A stretch of DNA of 5,156 nt from GCA-2689995 sp964529325 (GTDB lineage: Bacteria > Fidelibacterota > Marinisomatia > SCGC-AAA003-L08 > GCA-2689995), in contig CAZGWH010000086.1 in the NCBI GenBank assembly GCA_964529325.1, positions 1-5,156 of the forward strand, read 5' to 3'. The position numbers and the translations under genes are program-made. The notes beneath the pieces are model-generated. The model ran no database searches, had not been told where the DNA came from, and saw nothing but the letters and a program-made list of their open reading frames with translations. Shown piece after piece: positions 1 to 5,156 of the stretch (position 1 is its first letter; each line of letters starts with the position of its first letter).

Positions 1-648
1 ATGTATAAAATCATAAATATAGAATCGTGGAAACGAAAAAATCAATTCAATTTCTATAAGGAATATGATAACCCCTATTTTAATATTTGTACTGAATTAG
101 ATATTTCAGAGTTTTATAATTTTACAAATCTAAGCTCAATCTCTTTTTTTATTGCTTCATTATTTGCTTCTACTAAAGCGGTAAACTTAGTTGAGGAATT
201 AAAATATCGGATAAGAAAAGATGAAGTAATTTTACATGAAATTGTCGATGCAGGATCTACCATAATAAAAAATGATGAAACATTTGGGTTTTGTTATTTT
301 AATTATTCAGAATCTTTTAATCAATTTAATGAGAATTCAAAAAAATCATTAAATGATTTTAAATTAAAAGATAATAATTTTGACCCTCAGGATAATCGAG
401 ATAATCTAATTCATTATTCAATTTTACCATGGATTTCATTTTCAAGTATTTCACATGCTAGAAATTGGAAAACATATAACTCCGTTCCTATTATAACCAT
501 GGGAAAATATACTAAAAAAGGTGGGAAACTGATGATGCCTGTCTCTATTGAAGTGCATCATTCACTCGTTGATGGACTGCATGTATCAAAATACTTTAAT
601 CACTTTCAAGAAATTTTGAATAATCCTGAAATATATTTAAAAAATTAA
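1..648 (+). CDS. Chloramphenicol acetyltransferase (CatA-type) family O-acetyltransferase
   Basis: A 215-residue protein, the usual CAT length (about 213-220), so it looks complete although it starts at base 1 and its upstream region is not visible. CAT enzymes are cytosolic trimers that move acetyl from acetyl-CoA to the 3-hydroxyl of chloramphenicol. Seen: the N-terminal W-x-R-K-x-x-F-x-F-Y block (W10, R12, F16, Y19), a PWISFSS segment at 143-149, and the C-terminal HHxxxDG motif. By alignment with remembered CAT-III, His187 is the catalytic base, Asp191 with Arg12 forms the structural salt bridge, and Ser149 is the oxyanion serine. The active-site chemistry is therefore intact. Drug-pocket positions are only partly conserved: Pro25 sits where CAT-III has Cys31, and the stretch after ETF at 94-96 differs. 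Chloramphenicol may not be the natural substrate. Family assignment is firm; substrate is open. Codon use is AT-rich like the neighbours. Confidence 0.92.
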   Translation: MYKIINIESWKRKNQFNFYKEYDNPYFNICTELDISEFYNFTNLSSISFFIASLFASTKAVNLVEELKYRIRKDEVILHEIVDAGSTIIKNDETFGFCYFNYSESFNQFNENSKKSLNDFKLKDNNFDPQDNRDNLIHYSILPWISFSSISHARNWKTYNSVPIITMGKYTKKGGKLMMPVSIEVHHSLVDGLHVSKYFNHFQEILNNPEIYLKN

Positions 649-1497
649 TTATTGATATAAGGGCAATATTTTTTCAATATCTTTTTTAACAGTTACTGCT
701 TTCCAATCAGTGCCATCCCATGCTTTAAGTAATTTTAAATCGGGAGAAATCAATATTGACCTCATTGAATGACCAATATCATTATCTTCAACCCCCCAAA
801 AAGCAAATTGACTATAATGAGCAAGGGATGTCATATCAGATGAGTGATCAAAACTTGACCATAAATTCCAGTTTGGAAATGGTTCAATAATACTGCTGTA
901 ATGTTTTATTAATGTTGATGGGTTATCATAGATATAATCAAAACTAATTGTAATAAATTCTAAATTTTCAATAGATTTTAATTCTGATGCAAGATATCGA
1001 TATTTCATCATTAATGCTGGGCACATATTTGGCATAGGGCATCGACTAAATACAAAAGATATAAATCTATATTTTCCATTATTTTTTGATAATGAAATTT
1101 CAGTACTATCTAATTTTAAAAAGGTAGCATCTGGTAGAATTCCACCTATTGCTGTTGGTGAATCTTCGTCTTCCCAAAAATCATCTTCTACTTCGGGAAT
1201 TTCTACTTTACCTAACCGTGTGAATGAACGAATAAACCCACTATTTTCAGCAATAACAATTTCAAATTTTATACTATCACCTCGAGACCACTCTTCAAGC
1301 TGAATCGACTTATCAACCTTTAATCTCATTGTCATTGCCATCATAAACCCTGGGATTTCATCATGATGAATCAACATTTCCTGATGATCAGAAAAAACTT
1401 CATGAATTACACCAAAAGCGGGATGAACCTTTTCATTTGATCCACAATGAATAAATAATAATGATAATATCATAATTGTAAAATAATTTGTATTCAT
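649..1497 (-). CDS. Copper-binding SCO1/SenC-family protein with N-terminal CusF-like domain
   Basis: A 282-residue exported protein with two copper modules. A hydrophobic N-terminus ends at Cys18 (LFIHC), a possible lipobox, though the His at -1 and the lack of positive charge make lipidation uncertain. Residues about 26-95 match the CusF-like/copper-binding domain: His44-His45, then IPGFMMAMTM with Met52, 53, 55 and 57. A D/E-rich linker (101-112) leads to an SCO thioredoxin fold (about 116-280). Its metal site is Cys153-x5-Cys159 (SRCPMPNMCP) plus His243 (GHS). Classical Sco1 has CxxxC; the CPxPxxC form occurs in part of the family. SCO proteins deliver copper to the CuA site of cytochrome c oxidase or act as thiol reductants; the CusF part should bind periplasmic Cu(I). 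It lies 32 bp downstream of the flavin reductase on the same strand, so probably co-transcribed. Its stop abuts that of the convergent acetyltransferase. Confidence 0.9.
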   Translation of the reverse strand: MNTNYFTIMILSLLFIHCGSNEKVHPAFGVIHEVFSDHQEMLIHHDEIPGFMMAMTMRLKVDKSIQLEEWSRGDSIKFEIVIAENSGFIRSFTRLGKVEIPEVEDDFWEDEDSPTAIGGILPDATFLKLDSTEISLSKNNGKYRFISFVFSRCPMPNMCPALMMKYRYLASELKSIENLEFITISFDYIYDNPSTLIKHYSSIIEPFPNWNLWSSFDHSSDMTSLAHYSQFAFWGVEDNDIGHSMRSILISPDLKLLKAWDGTDWKAVTVKKDIEKILPLYQ

Positions 1498-1529
1498 AAA
1501 ATATATCTTTAATGTTTCCTAATTATTGT

Positions 1530-2192
1530 TTAAATAAATGTTGCAATTTTGCTGAATGATTTTTTTTGTATATTGGGTATTTGTATGTGTTCTTTAGGGT
1601 AGCCAACAACTAATAATAAAAATGGTTTTTCATTATCAGGACGGTCTAAAATTTCATTTAAAAAATGCATAGGGCTAGGTGTATGTGTCAATGTAGATAA
1701 TCCAGAACAATGTAAAGCATTTATTAAAATCCCCGTTGCAATCCCAACGGATTCCATCGCATAATAATGCTTTAATTTTGCTCCTGATTTTTCAATTCCA
1801 TATTTTTGTACAAAAATTGAAATTAACCAAGGTGCATTTTCTAAAAATGGTTTTTCTGCTTCTGTTCCAAATGGTTCAACTGCTTCTAGCCAATCCTGCG
1901 GGGCACGATGATTATAAAATTCATGTTCTTCAATTTCTGCCTTTTCTCGTATTTTTTTCTTTGTATCAACATCATTGATTGAAACGAAATGCCATGGTTG
2001 TAAGTTTGCACCGCTTGGAGCTGTTCCTGCGGATTTTATACAATTTTCAATTATTACTCTTGGTACATTTTCATTTGAAAATTCTCTTACACTTCGCCGA
2101 TTTGAAATATTATTTAAAAATTCTTGGCTTTTTGAAAGCATTTCATTTTCAGAAAATTTATTATACTCTAAATAATTCCTAAATTTTGGCAT
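1530..2192 (-). CDS. Nitroreductase-fold FMN enzyme, iodotyrosine deiodinase (IYD)-like
   Basis: A 220-residue flavoprotein of the nitroreductase superfamily. FMN-phosphate contacts are the RRSVR motif (32-36), APSGANLQPW (58-67) is the second flavin segment, and STLTHTP (166-172) lines the isoalloxazine, followed by RPDNEKP (184-190) and VGYP (196-199). What separates it from generic nitroreductases is the active-site lid. Glu89, Tyr93 and Lys114 fall, without gaps, where I recall human IYD's Glu157, Tyr161 and Lys182, which grip the amino-acid end of halotyrosine. IYD reductively removes iodide, bromide or chloride from halotyrosines, and bacterial homologues with this activity are known. 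The long segment YYAMESVGIATG (143-154) is also typical. No signal peptide or membrane anchor is seen, so it is soluble and cytosolic. The ATG lacks a clear Shine-Dalgarno. It is first of a two-gene unit with the SCO gene. Natural substrate unproven; a general nitroreductase is the alternative. Confidence 0.9.
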   Translation of the reverse strand: MPKFRNYLEYNKFSENEMLSKSQEFLNNISNRRSVREFSNENVPRVIIENCIKSAGTAPSGANLQPWHFVSINDVDTKKKIREKAEIEEHEFYNHRAPQDWLEAVEPFGTEAEKPFLENAPWLISIFVQKYGIEKSGAKLKHYYAMESVGIATGILINALHCSGLSTLTHTPSPMHFLNEILDRPDNEKPFLLLVVGYPKEHIQIPNIQKKSFSKIATFI

Positions 2193-2330
2193 TAGAGATA
2201 AATGTTAAAATGTGTTTGTTTCACAGATTGCACTCAAAATAGTTTAATAAATTTATTATTAAATAGAGTTTAATAACTACAGTTGTTATATTTTGATACA
2301 GACTTTCCACTGTGAATAAATGGGTTAATA
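2193..2330. promoter_or_regulatory. Divergent intergenic region, presumed promoters for both flanking units
   Basis: This 138-bp, very AT-rich gap separates the minus-strand flavin reductase unit from the plus-strand CsgG-like unit, so both promoters should lie here. I see no hexamer pair good enough to call. Near-matches to the Bacteroidota -7 element (TAnnTTTG) occur on both strands: TATATTTTG at 2287-2295 on the plus strand, and a TATTTTG on the minus strand, around 2236-2242. Each is off by one base in spacing. No coding potential is visible. Confidence 0.5.
2273..2289. promoter_or_regulatory. Small dyad, possible operator
   Basis: ATAAC (2273-2277) and GTTAT (2285-2289) form an inverted repeat around a 7-base centre. 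Nested inside is AACT-AC-AGTT. It lies about 40 bp before the first possible start of the CsgG-like gene and overlaps a weak promoter-like TATATTTTG, a position suitable for an operator. AT-rich DNA produces such dyads by chance, so this is only a candidate. Confidence 0.25.
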
Positions 2331-3608
2331 ATGATAATATTCAGTATGTTTAAAAACTCAAAATTAGCTATTTCCTTATTTATTATTATAATTTTTTCAG
2401 GGTGTAGTATTTTTACTTCTCATGGAAGAGCATTTAATCGTGCAGAAAAAGCTGAAAGAAGTGGTGATTATTATAAAGCTGTCCTAGAATGTGTAGAATC
2501 CCTAAAAATAAATCATGATTATGAAAAACCATTATTACTCATGGATATTGTATTTCCTCTTGCAATAAAATCATATAATCAAAAATTAGATAGATATTTG
2601 AAAAAGGGGAATAAAAATTGGGATATGATAATTAAATCCTACCAAGAAATAATCTATATGATCGATTCTGTTGAAAGGTTAAATTTATTAAGACAAGAAA
2701 TTTGGTTTAATTCTTCTGATTTAAGAGACTATGAATTAGAGTTAGTAGAAACGAAAGAAAATGCGGCATCATTTTATTATAATCATGCTGTAATGTTAAT
2801 GTCTAAAGATAATCAAGAAGACTATAAAAAATCGGCTCAGGCTTTTAAAAAATCTCAAACATATATTAGTGATTACAAAGATTCTATTGAATTATATAAT
2901 TTCTGTAGACAAAAAGCAATAAAACGAATTGCAATAATGGCATTTGAAAATAAATCAGGTAATACTGAATTTGGTGCGATTGGTGAAGAAGTCAGTGATG
3001 CCATTATTTCTAAAATGCTAAGAGATAGTAATTTAATGGAATATGTCGAAATTATAAGCAGAGACCAAATAAATCAAATTATTAATGAACAAAAATTATC
3101 TCAGTCTGGAATTGTGGAATATGAACATACGATTGACTTAGGGAAAATATTAGGAGTTCAGGAAATGATAACAGGAAAAGTTTCTCGAATACAAGTTTCT
3201 AATATCGATGAAGTTACCAAAAATGAATCGTTTAAGAAACGAGTTACCGTTGATTATGAATATTATACAGATGATAATGGTAAACAAAAAAAGCGTGCAA
3301 TCAAAGGAGATGTAAAGGCTAAAGCCAAAATATATAAAATCACTCGAACTGCAAATATGTCTGTTTCTGCAACGCTTTTAGATATTGAATCAGCAAAAAT
3401 CTTATACAGTAATTCAATTAGAGAAGAATATAAATTTGAATATGAGTGGGCAACTTATACTGGAGATAAAAGAGCTTTAAGCTATCAACTTAAAAGTTTA
3501 ATTAGAAAAGAAGCTGAAACTGCACCATCTAAAGGGTCGATGATAACTGAATTATCAAATAAAATTTCCAAAAAACTAAAACGAGAATTAACAGCTAAAT
3601 TAGATTAA
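2331..3608 (+). CDS. Lipoprotein with TPR-like N-terminal region and CsgG-like domain
   Basis: A 425-residue lipoprotein. The signal peptide ends in FSGC with Cys25 as the lipidated residue. Starting at Met6 (base 2346) would give a more usual signal (MFKNSK, then the hydrophobic run), so the true start may be 2346; neither ATG has a clear Shine-Dalgarno. Residues 34-61 resemble a tetratricopeptide helix pair (AEKAERSGDYYKAV), and a second such segment lies near 145-196. From about 198 the protein matches the CsgG/FlgO/LpoB-type fold: IAIMAFENKSGN (200-211), a helix, VEIISRDQINQIINEQKLSQSG, then LGKILGV and ITGKVSRI (280-287), and a late strand MSVSATLLDIES (343-354). Between 288 and 342 is a charged, beta-prone insertion rich in Lys. 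CsgG itself is the outer-membrane curli secretion pore; no curli genes are nearby, so an envelope-associated scaffold or assembly role is likelier. The small membrane protein follows 7 bp later. Confidence 0.85.
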   Translation: MIIFSMFKNSKLAISLFIIIIFSGCSIFTSHGRAFNRAEKAERSGDYYKAVLECVESLKINHDYEKPLLLMDIVFPLAIKSYNQKLDRYLKKGNKNWDMIIKSYQEIIYMIDSVERLNLLRQEIWFNSSDLRDYELELVETKENAASFYYNHAVMLMSKDNQEDYKKSAQAFKKSQTYISDYKDSIELYNFCRQKAIKRIAIMAFENKSGNTEFGAIGEEVSDAIISKMLRDSNLMEYVEIISRDQINQIINEQKLSQSGIVEYEHTIDLGKILGVQEMITGKVSRIQVSNIDEVTKNESFKKRVTVDYEYYTDDNGKQKKRAIKGDVKAKAKIYKITRTANMSVSATLLDIESAKILYSNSIREEYKFEYEWATYTGDKRALSYQLKSLIRKEAETAPSKGSMITELSNKISKKLKRELTAKLD

Positions 3609-3615
3609 TATTTAA

Positions 3616-3768
3616 ATGGTATCATTTATCATCATAATTTTTTTAGTAAGTATATTTATTGCAATAATGAGTATAAAATATTTTCCATTTAATTCTTTTA
3701 CAATAAATAACAAAAAAGAAATAACCCCAAATCGAAAAAAAATAACACAAGATTCTGTTAAAAAATAG
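3616..3768 (+). CDS. Small single-pass membrane protein, unknown function
   Basis: A 50-codon frame from ATG to TAG that begins 7 bp after the CsgG-like gene stops and ends 15 bp before a strong terminator. Residues 2-19 form a single hydrophobic stretch (VSFIIIIFLVSIFIAIMS), then KYFPF and a hydrophilic tail of about 25 residues rich in Lys, Asn and Thr. This is the architecture of a small inner-membrane protein with a basic soluble tail, and by the positive-inside rule the tail would be cytoplasmic. The tight spacing and shared terminator imply co-transcription with the CsgG-like gene. I recognise no family. No good Shine-Dalgarno is seen, so translation may rely on coupling to the upstream stop. 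AT-rich noncoding DNA can mimic hydrophobic frames (ATT/TTT codons), so conservation in relatives would decide whether it is real. Confidence 0.5.
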   Translation: MVSFIIIIFLVSIFIAIMSIKYFPFNSFTINNKKEITPNRKKITQDSVKK

Positions 3769-3783
3769 AATAGATAGATAATA

Positions 3784-3812
3784 AAAAAGGGACAGTTTAA
3801 CTGTCCCTTTTT
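3784..3812. terminator. Strong bidirectional intrinsic terminator
   Basis: A perfect 14+14 inverted repeat: five As, GGGACAGTT, one T, AACTGTCCC, five Ts. The GGGACAG/CTGTCCC core is a stable GC stem with a T tract on its 3' side on the plus strand and a run of six Ts on the minus strand. It should end the CsgG-like/small membrane protein transcript. On the other strand it could end the LRR transcript, or an RNA arising from the GC-rich element at 3821-3934. Confidence 0.92.
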
Positions 3813-3820
3813 ATTTTAAT

Positions 3821-3934
3821 GGGTCTGGGGTTTGAGTAACCCGGTACCCGATGACTGGAAGCCCATTGAGATTATACCTCAAAAGGTTATCTTTCACCTA
3901 TAGAGGTAACTTCCCGACTTCGTTTGTCGTTTTT
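3821..3934 (+). ncRNA. Candidate structured small RNA, no family recognised
   Basis: A GC-rich stretch (52 G/C in the first 110 bases by hand count) inside a very AT-rich intergenic region. Plus-strand pairings seen by eye are as follows. GGGT (3821-3824) pairs with ACCC (3846-3849), enclosing GGGTT (3828-3832) with AACCC (3838-3842). GGAAG (3857-3861) pairs with CTTCC (3910-3914) as a closing stem. Inside it, TTGAG (3866-3870) pairs with CTCAA (3878-3882) around a 7-base loop, and ACCT (3896-3899) pairs with AGGT (3904-3907). CGAC (3915-3918) with GTCG (3926-3929), then five Ts, gives a terminator-like end. No frame longer than about 16 codons is open, so it is unlikely to be coding. I compared it mentally with tRNA, SRP RNA, tmRNA, RNase P and common riboswitches without a match. 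Strand is uncertain: on the minus strand it would be the LRR gene's 3' UTR or an RNA ending at 3784. Confidence 0.45.
3915..3934 (+). terminator. Terminator-like hairpin with T tract
   Basis: CGAC (3915-3918) and GTCG (3926-3929) form a 4-bp GC-containing stem over a 7-base loop, directly followed by five Ts (3930-3934). The stem is short for an intrinsic terminator. Its place at the end of the GC-rich element suggests that it ends a plus-strand RNA, because the upstream mRNA should already have stopped at 3784-3812. Confidence 0.4.
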
Positions 3935-3980
3935 CAATATATACCCCCCTTTCTGTTAATTATTGTTAAGTTAACCAAGC

Positions 3981-3997
3981 ATATATTACTAATATAT
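3981..3997. repeat. AT-only palindrome near the LRR gene's 3' end
   Basis: ATATATTA (3981-3988), a single C, then TAATATAT (3990-3997) is a perfect 8+8 inverted repeat, followed on the plus strand by ATTTTTT. It sits 36 bp beyond the LRR stop codon. It has no GC pairs and would be a poor terminator. It may simply reflect AT-rich composition. Confidence 0.35.
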
Positions 3998-4032
3998 ATT
4001 TTTTAGAGACAATATTTTTTTATTAAATTTAT

Positions 4033-5136
4033 TCATTCATCACAAGATTGGTTAATAATTTCATCTTCAATACATTCAAATGTAAATGGTGGGCATATTT
4101 CGTTATGCCCTAGGGAGATATTACAGTTTTCAGGTAAATCACATATACTAGAGGGTAAAGTAGTTAATTTGTTATACCAAGAATATAATGAGGATAAATT
4201 TTGGAGCTCCCCAATGCTTTCTGGCAAACTTATAATCTGGTTCTGACCAATATCTAAAGTTATTAATTGAATTAAATCACCAATATGTTGAGGAAGTAAT
4301 TCAAGTTGATTATTATTGATATATAAATATTTTAAATTTGATAGATAAGTAATTTCATCTGGTATAGTATAAAGTAAATTATGACCTAAATATAAACTTT
4401 CTAAATTATTTAAATAACCAATAGATTCAGGGATTGTTGAAATTTGATTAAATGCTAAAACTAAATCATTCAATTGGGTTAAACTACCTATACCTTCAGA
4501 AATTGTACTTATTAGATTATTATTGAAATTTATATAAGTTAAATTAATTAAACTCCAAAAATTTTCTGGAAATATTGTAATTTGATTTTCACGGCCATCA
4601 ATGGTATTTAAGTTTGTTAAATTCCCAATTGTATTCGGCAATACAGAAATTTGATTTGCACTAAAAGAAAATTGTTCAAGTTTATTTAAATTACCAAAAC
4701 TATTAGGAATAGAATTTAAATTTGTACTATTTATTTTTAATATTCTTAATTCTGTTAAATCATTAATATTTTCGGGGAGAACGAGTGTCTTTAAATATTT
4801 AAAATCTGGAAATTGTGGATTTAAATTTAAAGCAACTAATTTTTCATTTTCCCATGTCTGTTTTCCAAATTCTTGCGGTTCAATTACTCCACTTGAGTCA
4901 CAATCAAGGTCCATATTAAGCTCATCGCCCAATAATATCATAAATTGTAATACATTTATATCAGCCTCTGAATAATTACTTCCAAAATTATAATCAATTT
5001 GTTCACAATGGTCTAAAACTAAATTATTATAAATACTACTTTGGCAACCCTCTCCACATTCACTACCAATTCCGCTACATGAATAAATAATTAACAGAAA
5101 AAATATAGTAAGTAGATTTTTTATATGTTTTATCAA
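4033..5136 (-). CDS. Leucine-rich-repeat lipoprotein with EF-hand-like loop
   Basis: A 367-residue surface or periplasmic lipoprotein. The start codon is TTG (5134-5136): an in-frame TGA lies six codons upstream, no ATG intervenes, and from here the signal peptide is canonical (MIKHIK, a hydrophobic core, lipobox IYSC with Cys20). Residues 78-89 fit the EF-hand calcium loop D-x-D-x-S-G-x-I-E-x-x-E (Asp78, Asp80, Ser82, Gly83, Glu86, Glu89). An irregular entry segment (97-126) precedes nine uninterrupted 23-residue LRRs (127-333) with consensus LxNLxxLxLxxNxIxxLPxxIGx. A C-terminal cap follows with Cys332, 338, 348, 355 and 365. LRR domains of this bacterial type serve in protein binding; the ligand cannot be read from sequence. 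It stands alone and convergent to the CsgG-like unit. The NEICPPFTFECIEDE-style ending recalls LRR proteins of Candidatus Marinimicrobia (from memory). Confidence 0.9.
   Translation of the reverse strand: MIKHIKNLLTIFFLLIIYSCSGIGSECGEGCQSSIYNNLVLDHCEQIDYNFGSNYSEADINVLQFMILLGDELNMDLDCDSSGVIEPQEFGKQTWENEKLVALNLNPQFPDFKYLKTLVLPENINDLTELRILKINSTNLNSIPNSFGNLNKLEQFSFSANQISVLPNTIGNLTNLNTIDGRENQITIFPENFWSLINLTYINFNNNLISTISEGIGSLTQLNDLVLAFNQISTIPESIGYLNNLESLYLGHNLLYTIPDEITYLSNLKYLYINNNQLELLPQHIGDLIQLITLDIGQNQIISLPESIGELQNLSSLYSWYNKLTTLPSSICDLPENCNISLGHNEICPPFTFECIEDEIINQSCDE
4138..4758 (-). repeat. Nine in-frame 69-bp leucine-rich repeats
   Basis: This segment encodes residues 127-333 of the LRR lipoprotein as exactly nine units of 23 residues with no insertion or deletion. 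Each unit begins with L-x-x-L and ends near IPxxIGN/S/Y/D/E. The protein period is strict while the nucleotide copies have clearly diverged, so the array looks old and constrained, not recently expanded. The fifth to eighth units are closest to consensus. The third (DGRENQITIFPENFWS) and ninth (YSWYNKLTTLPSSICD) deviate most. Confidence 0.88.
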
Positions 5137-5156
5137 TTTATTATTAAATCTTCAAT

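Noticed and set aside
656..682. GATAT...ATATC and ATATT-loop-AATAT inverted repeats near the convergent stops as a terminator
   Set aside because: The stems contain almost no GC pairs and lie within the SCO coding sequence; they would not terminate efficiently.
1736..2182. Three plus-strand open frames of 66-80 codons inside the flavin reductase gene
   Set aside because: They are antisense to a clearly conserved enzyme, have no family resemblance, and arise from reading its codons backwards.
2250..2263. AATTTATTATTAAAT occurs here and again at about 5136-5149
   Set aside because: An AT-only match of about 15 bases is expected by chance in DNA of this composition, and the flanks do not match.
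3769..3782. TAGA-type short tandem repeat before the terminator
   Set aside because: Only two copies and low complexity; no functional claim can be supported.
3866..3882. A 5-bp stem with a 7-base loop reading ATTATAC, resembling a tRNA anticodon arm (UAU)
   Set aside because: No matching D arm, T arm with GTTC, or 7-bp acceptor stem can be placed around it at tRNA spacing.
3821..3934. Possible integron attC site, given the nearby CAT-like gene and palindromic GTTA/TAAC words
   Set aside because: The required RYYYAAC and GTTRRRY core sites are not present, and the genes are not arranged as cassettes.
3887..3937. A minus-strand 16-codon frame starting with TTG behind a G-run (AAAGGGGGG)
   Set aside because: It is too short, has a rare start, and overlaps the strong RNA-like structure; the G-run at ribosome-site distance is probably coincidence.

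Overview
The window is AT-rich and gene-dense, with mostly weak Shine-Dalgarno signals and three exported proteins that carry lipoprotein-type signal peptides. The closest families I recognise are an iodotyrosine-deiodinase-like flavoprotein, a CusF+SCO copper protein, a CsgG-like lipoprotein, and a 23-residue-repeat LRR lipoprotein with an EF-hand loop and a Cys-rich end. Together they suggest a marine or aquatic member of the FCB group, either Bacteroidota or Candidatus Marinimicrobia. This assignment is an inference from protein style; no rRNA or other marker gene is present.

Layout. Positions 1-648 (+) encode a complete CatA-type acetyltransferase with its catalytic residues intact. It meets, with no base between the two stop codons, a minus-strand pair: an IYD-like flavin reductase (2192 to 1530) followed after 32 bp by a CusF/SCO copper-binding lipoprotein (1497 to 649). 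A divergent intergenic region of about 140 bp carries a small dyad and then leads into a plus-strand unit. That unit is a TPR+CsgG-like lipoprotein (2331-3608) and, 7 bp later, a 50-residue single-pass membrane protein (3616-3768). It closes with a strong bidirectional terminator (3784-3812).

Between that terminator and the convergent LRR lipoprotein (5136 to 4033, TTG start) lies an unexplained GC-rich stretch (3821-3934). By hand count it is about 47% G+C, and 58% in its first 50 bases. It folds by eye into several nested hairpins and ends in a hairpin followed by five Ts. I do not recognise it as a known RNA family. It is the best candidate here for something undescribed.

How the genes work together. 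The CsgG-like lipoprotein and the tiny membrane protein probably share a transcript and act at the cell envelope. The flavin reductase and the SCO protein are probably co-transcribed, but no functional link is evident. The acetyltransferase and the LRR protein stand alone. No mobile element, CRISPR array, tRNA or rRNA was found.
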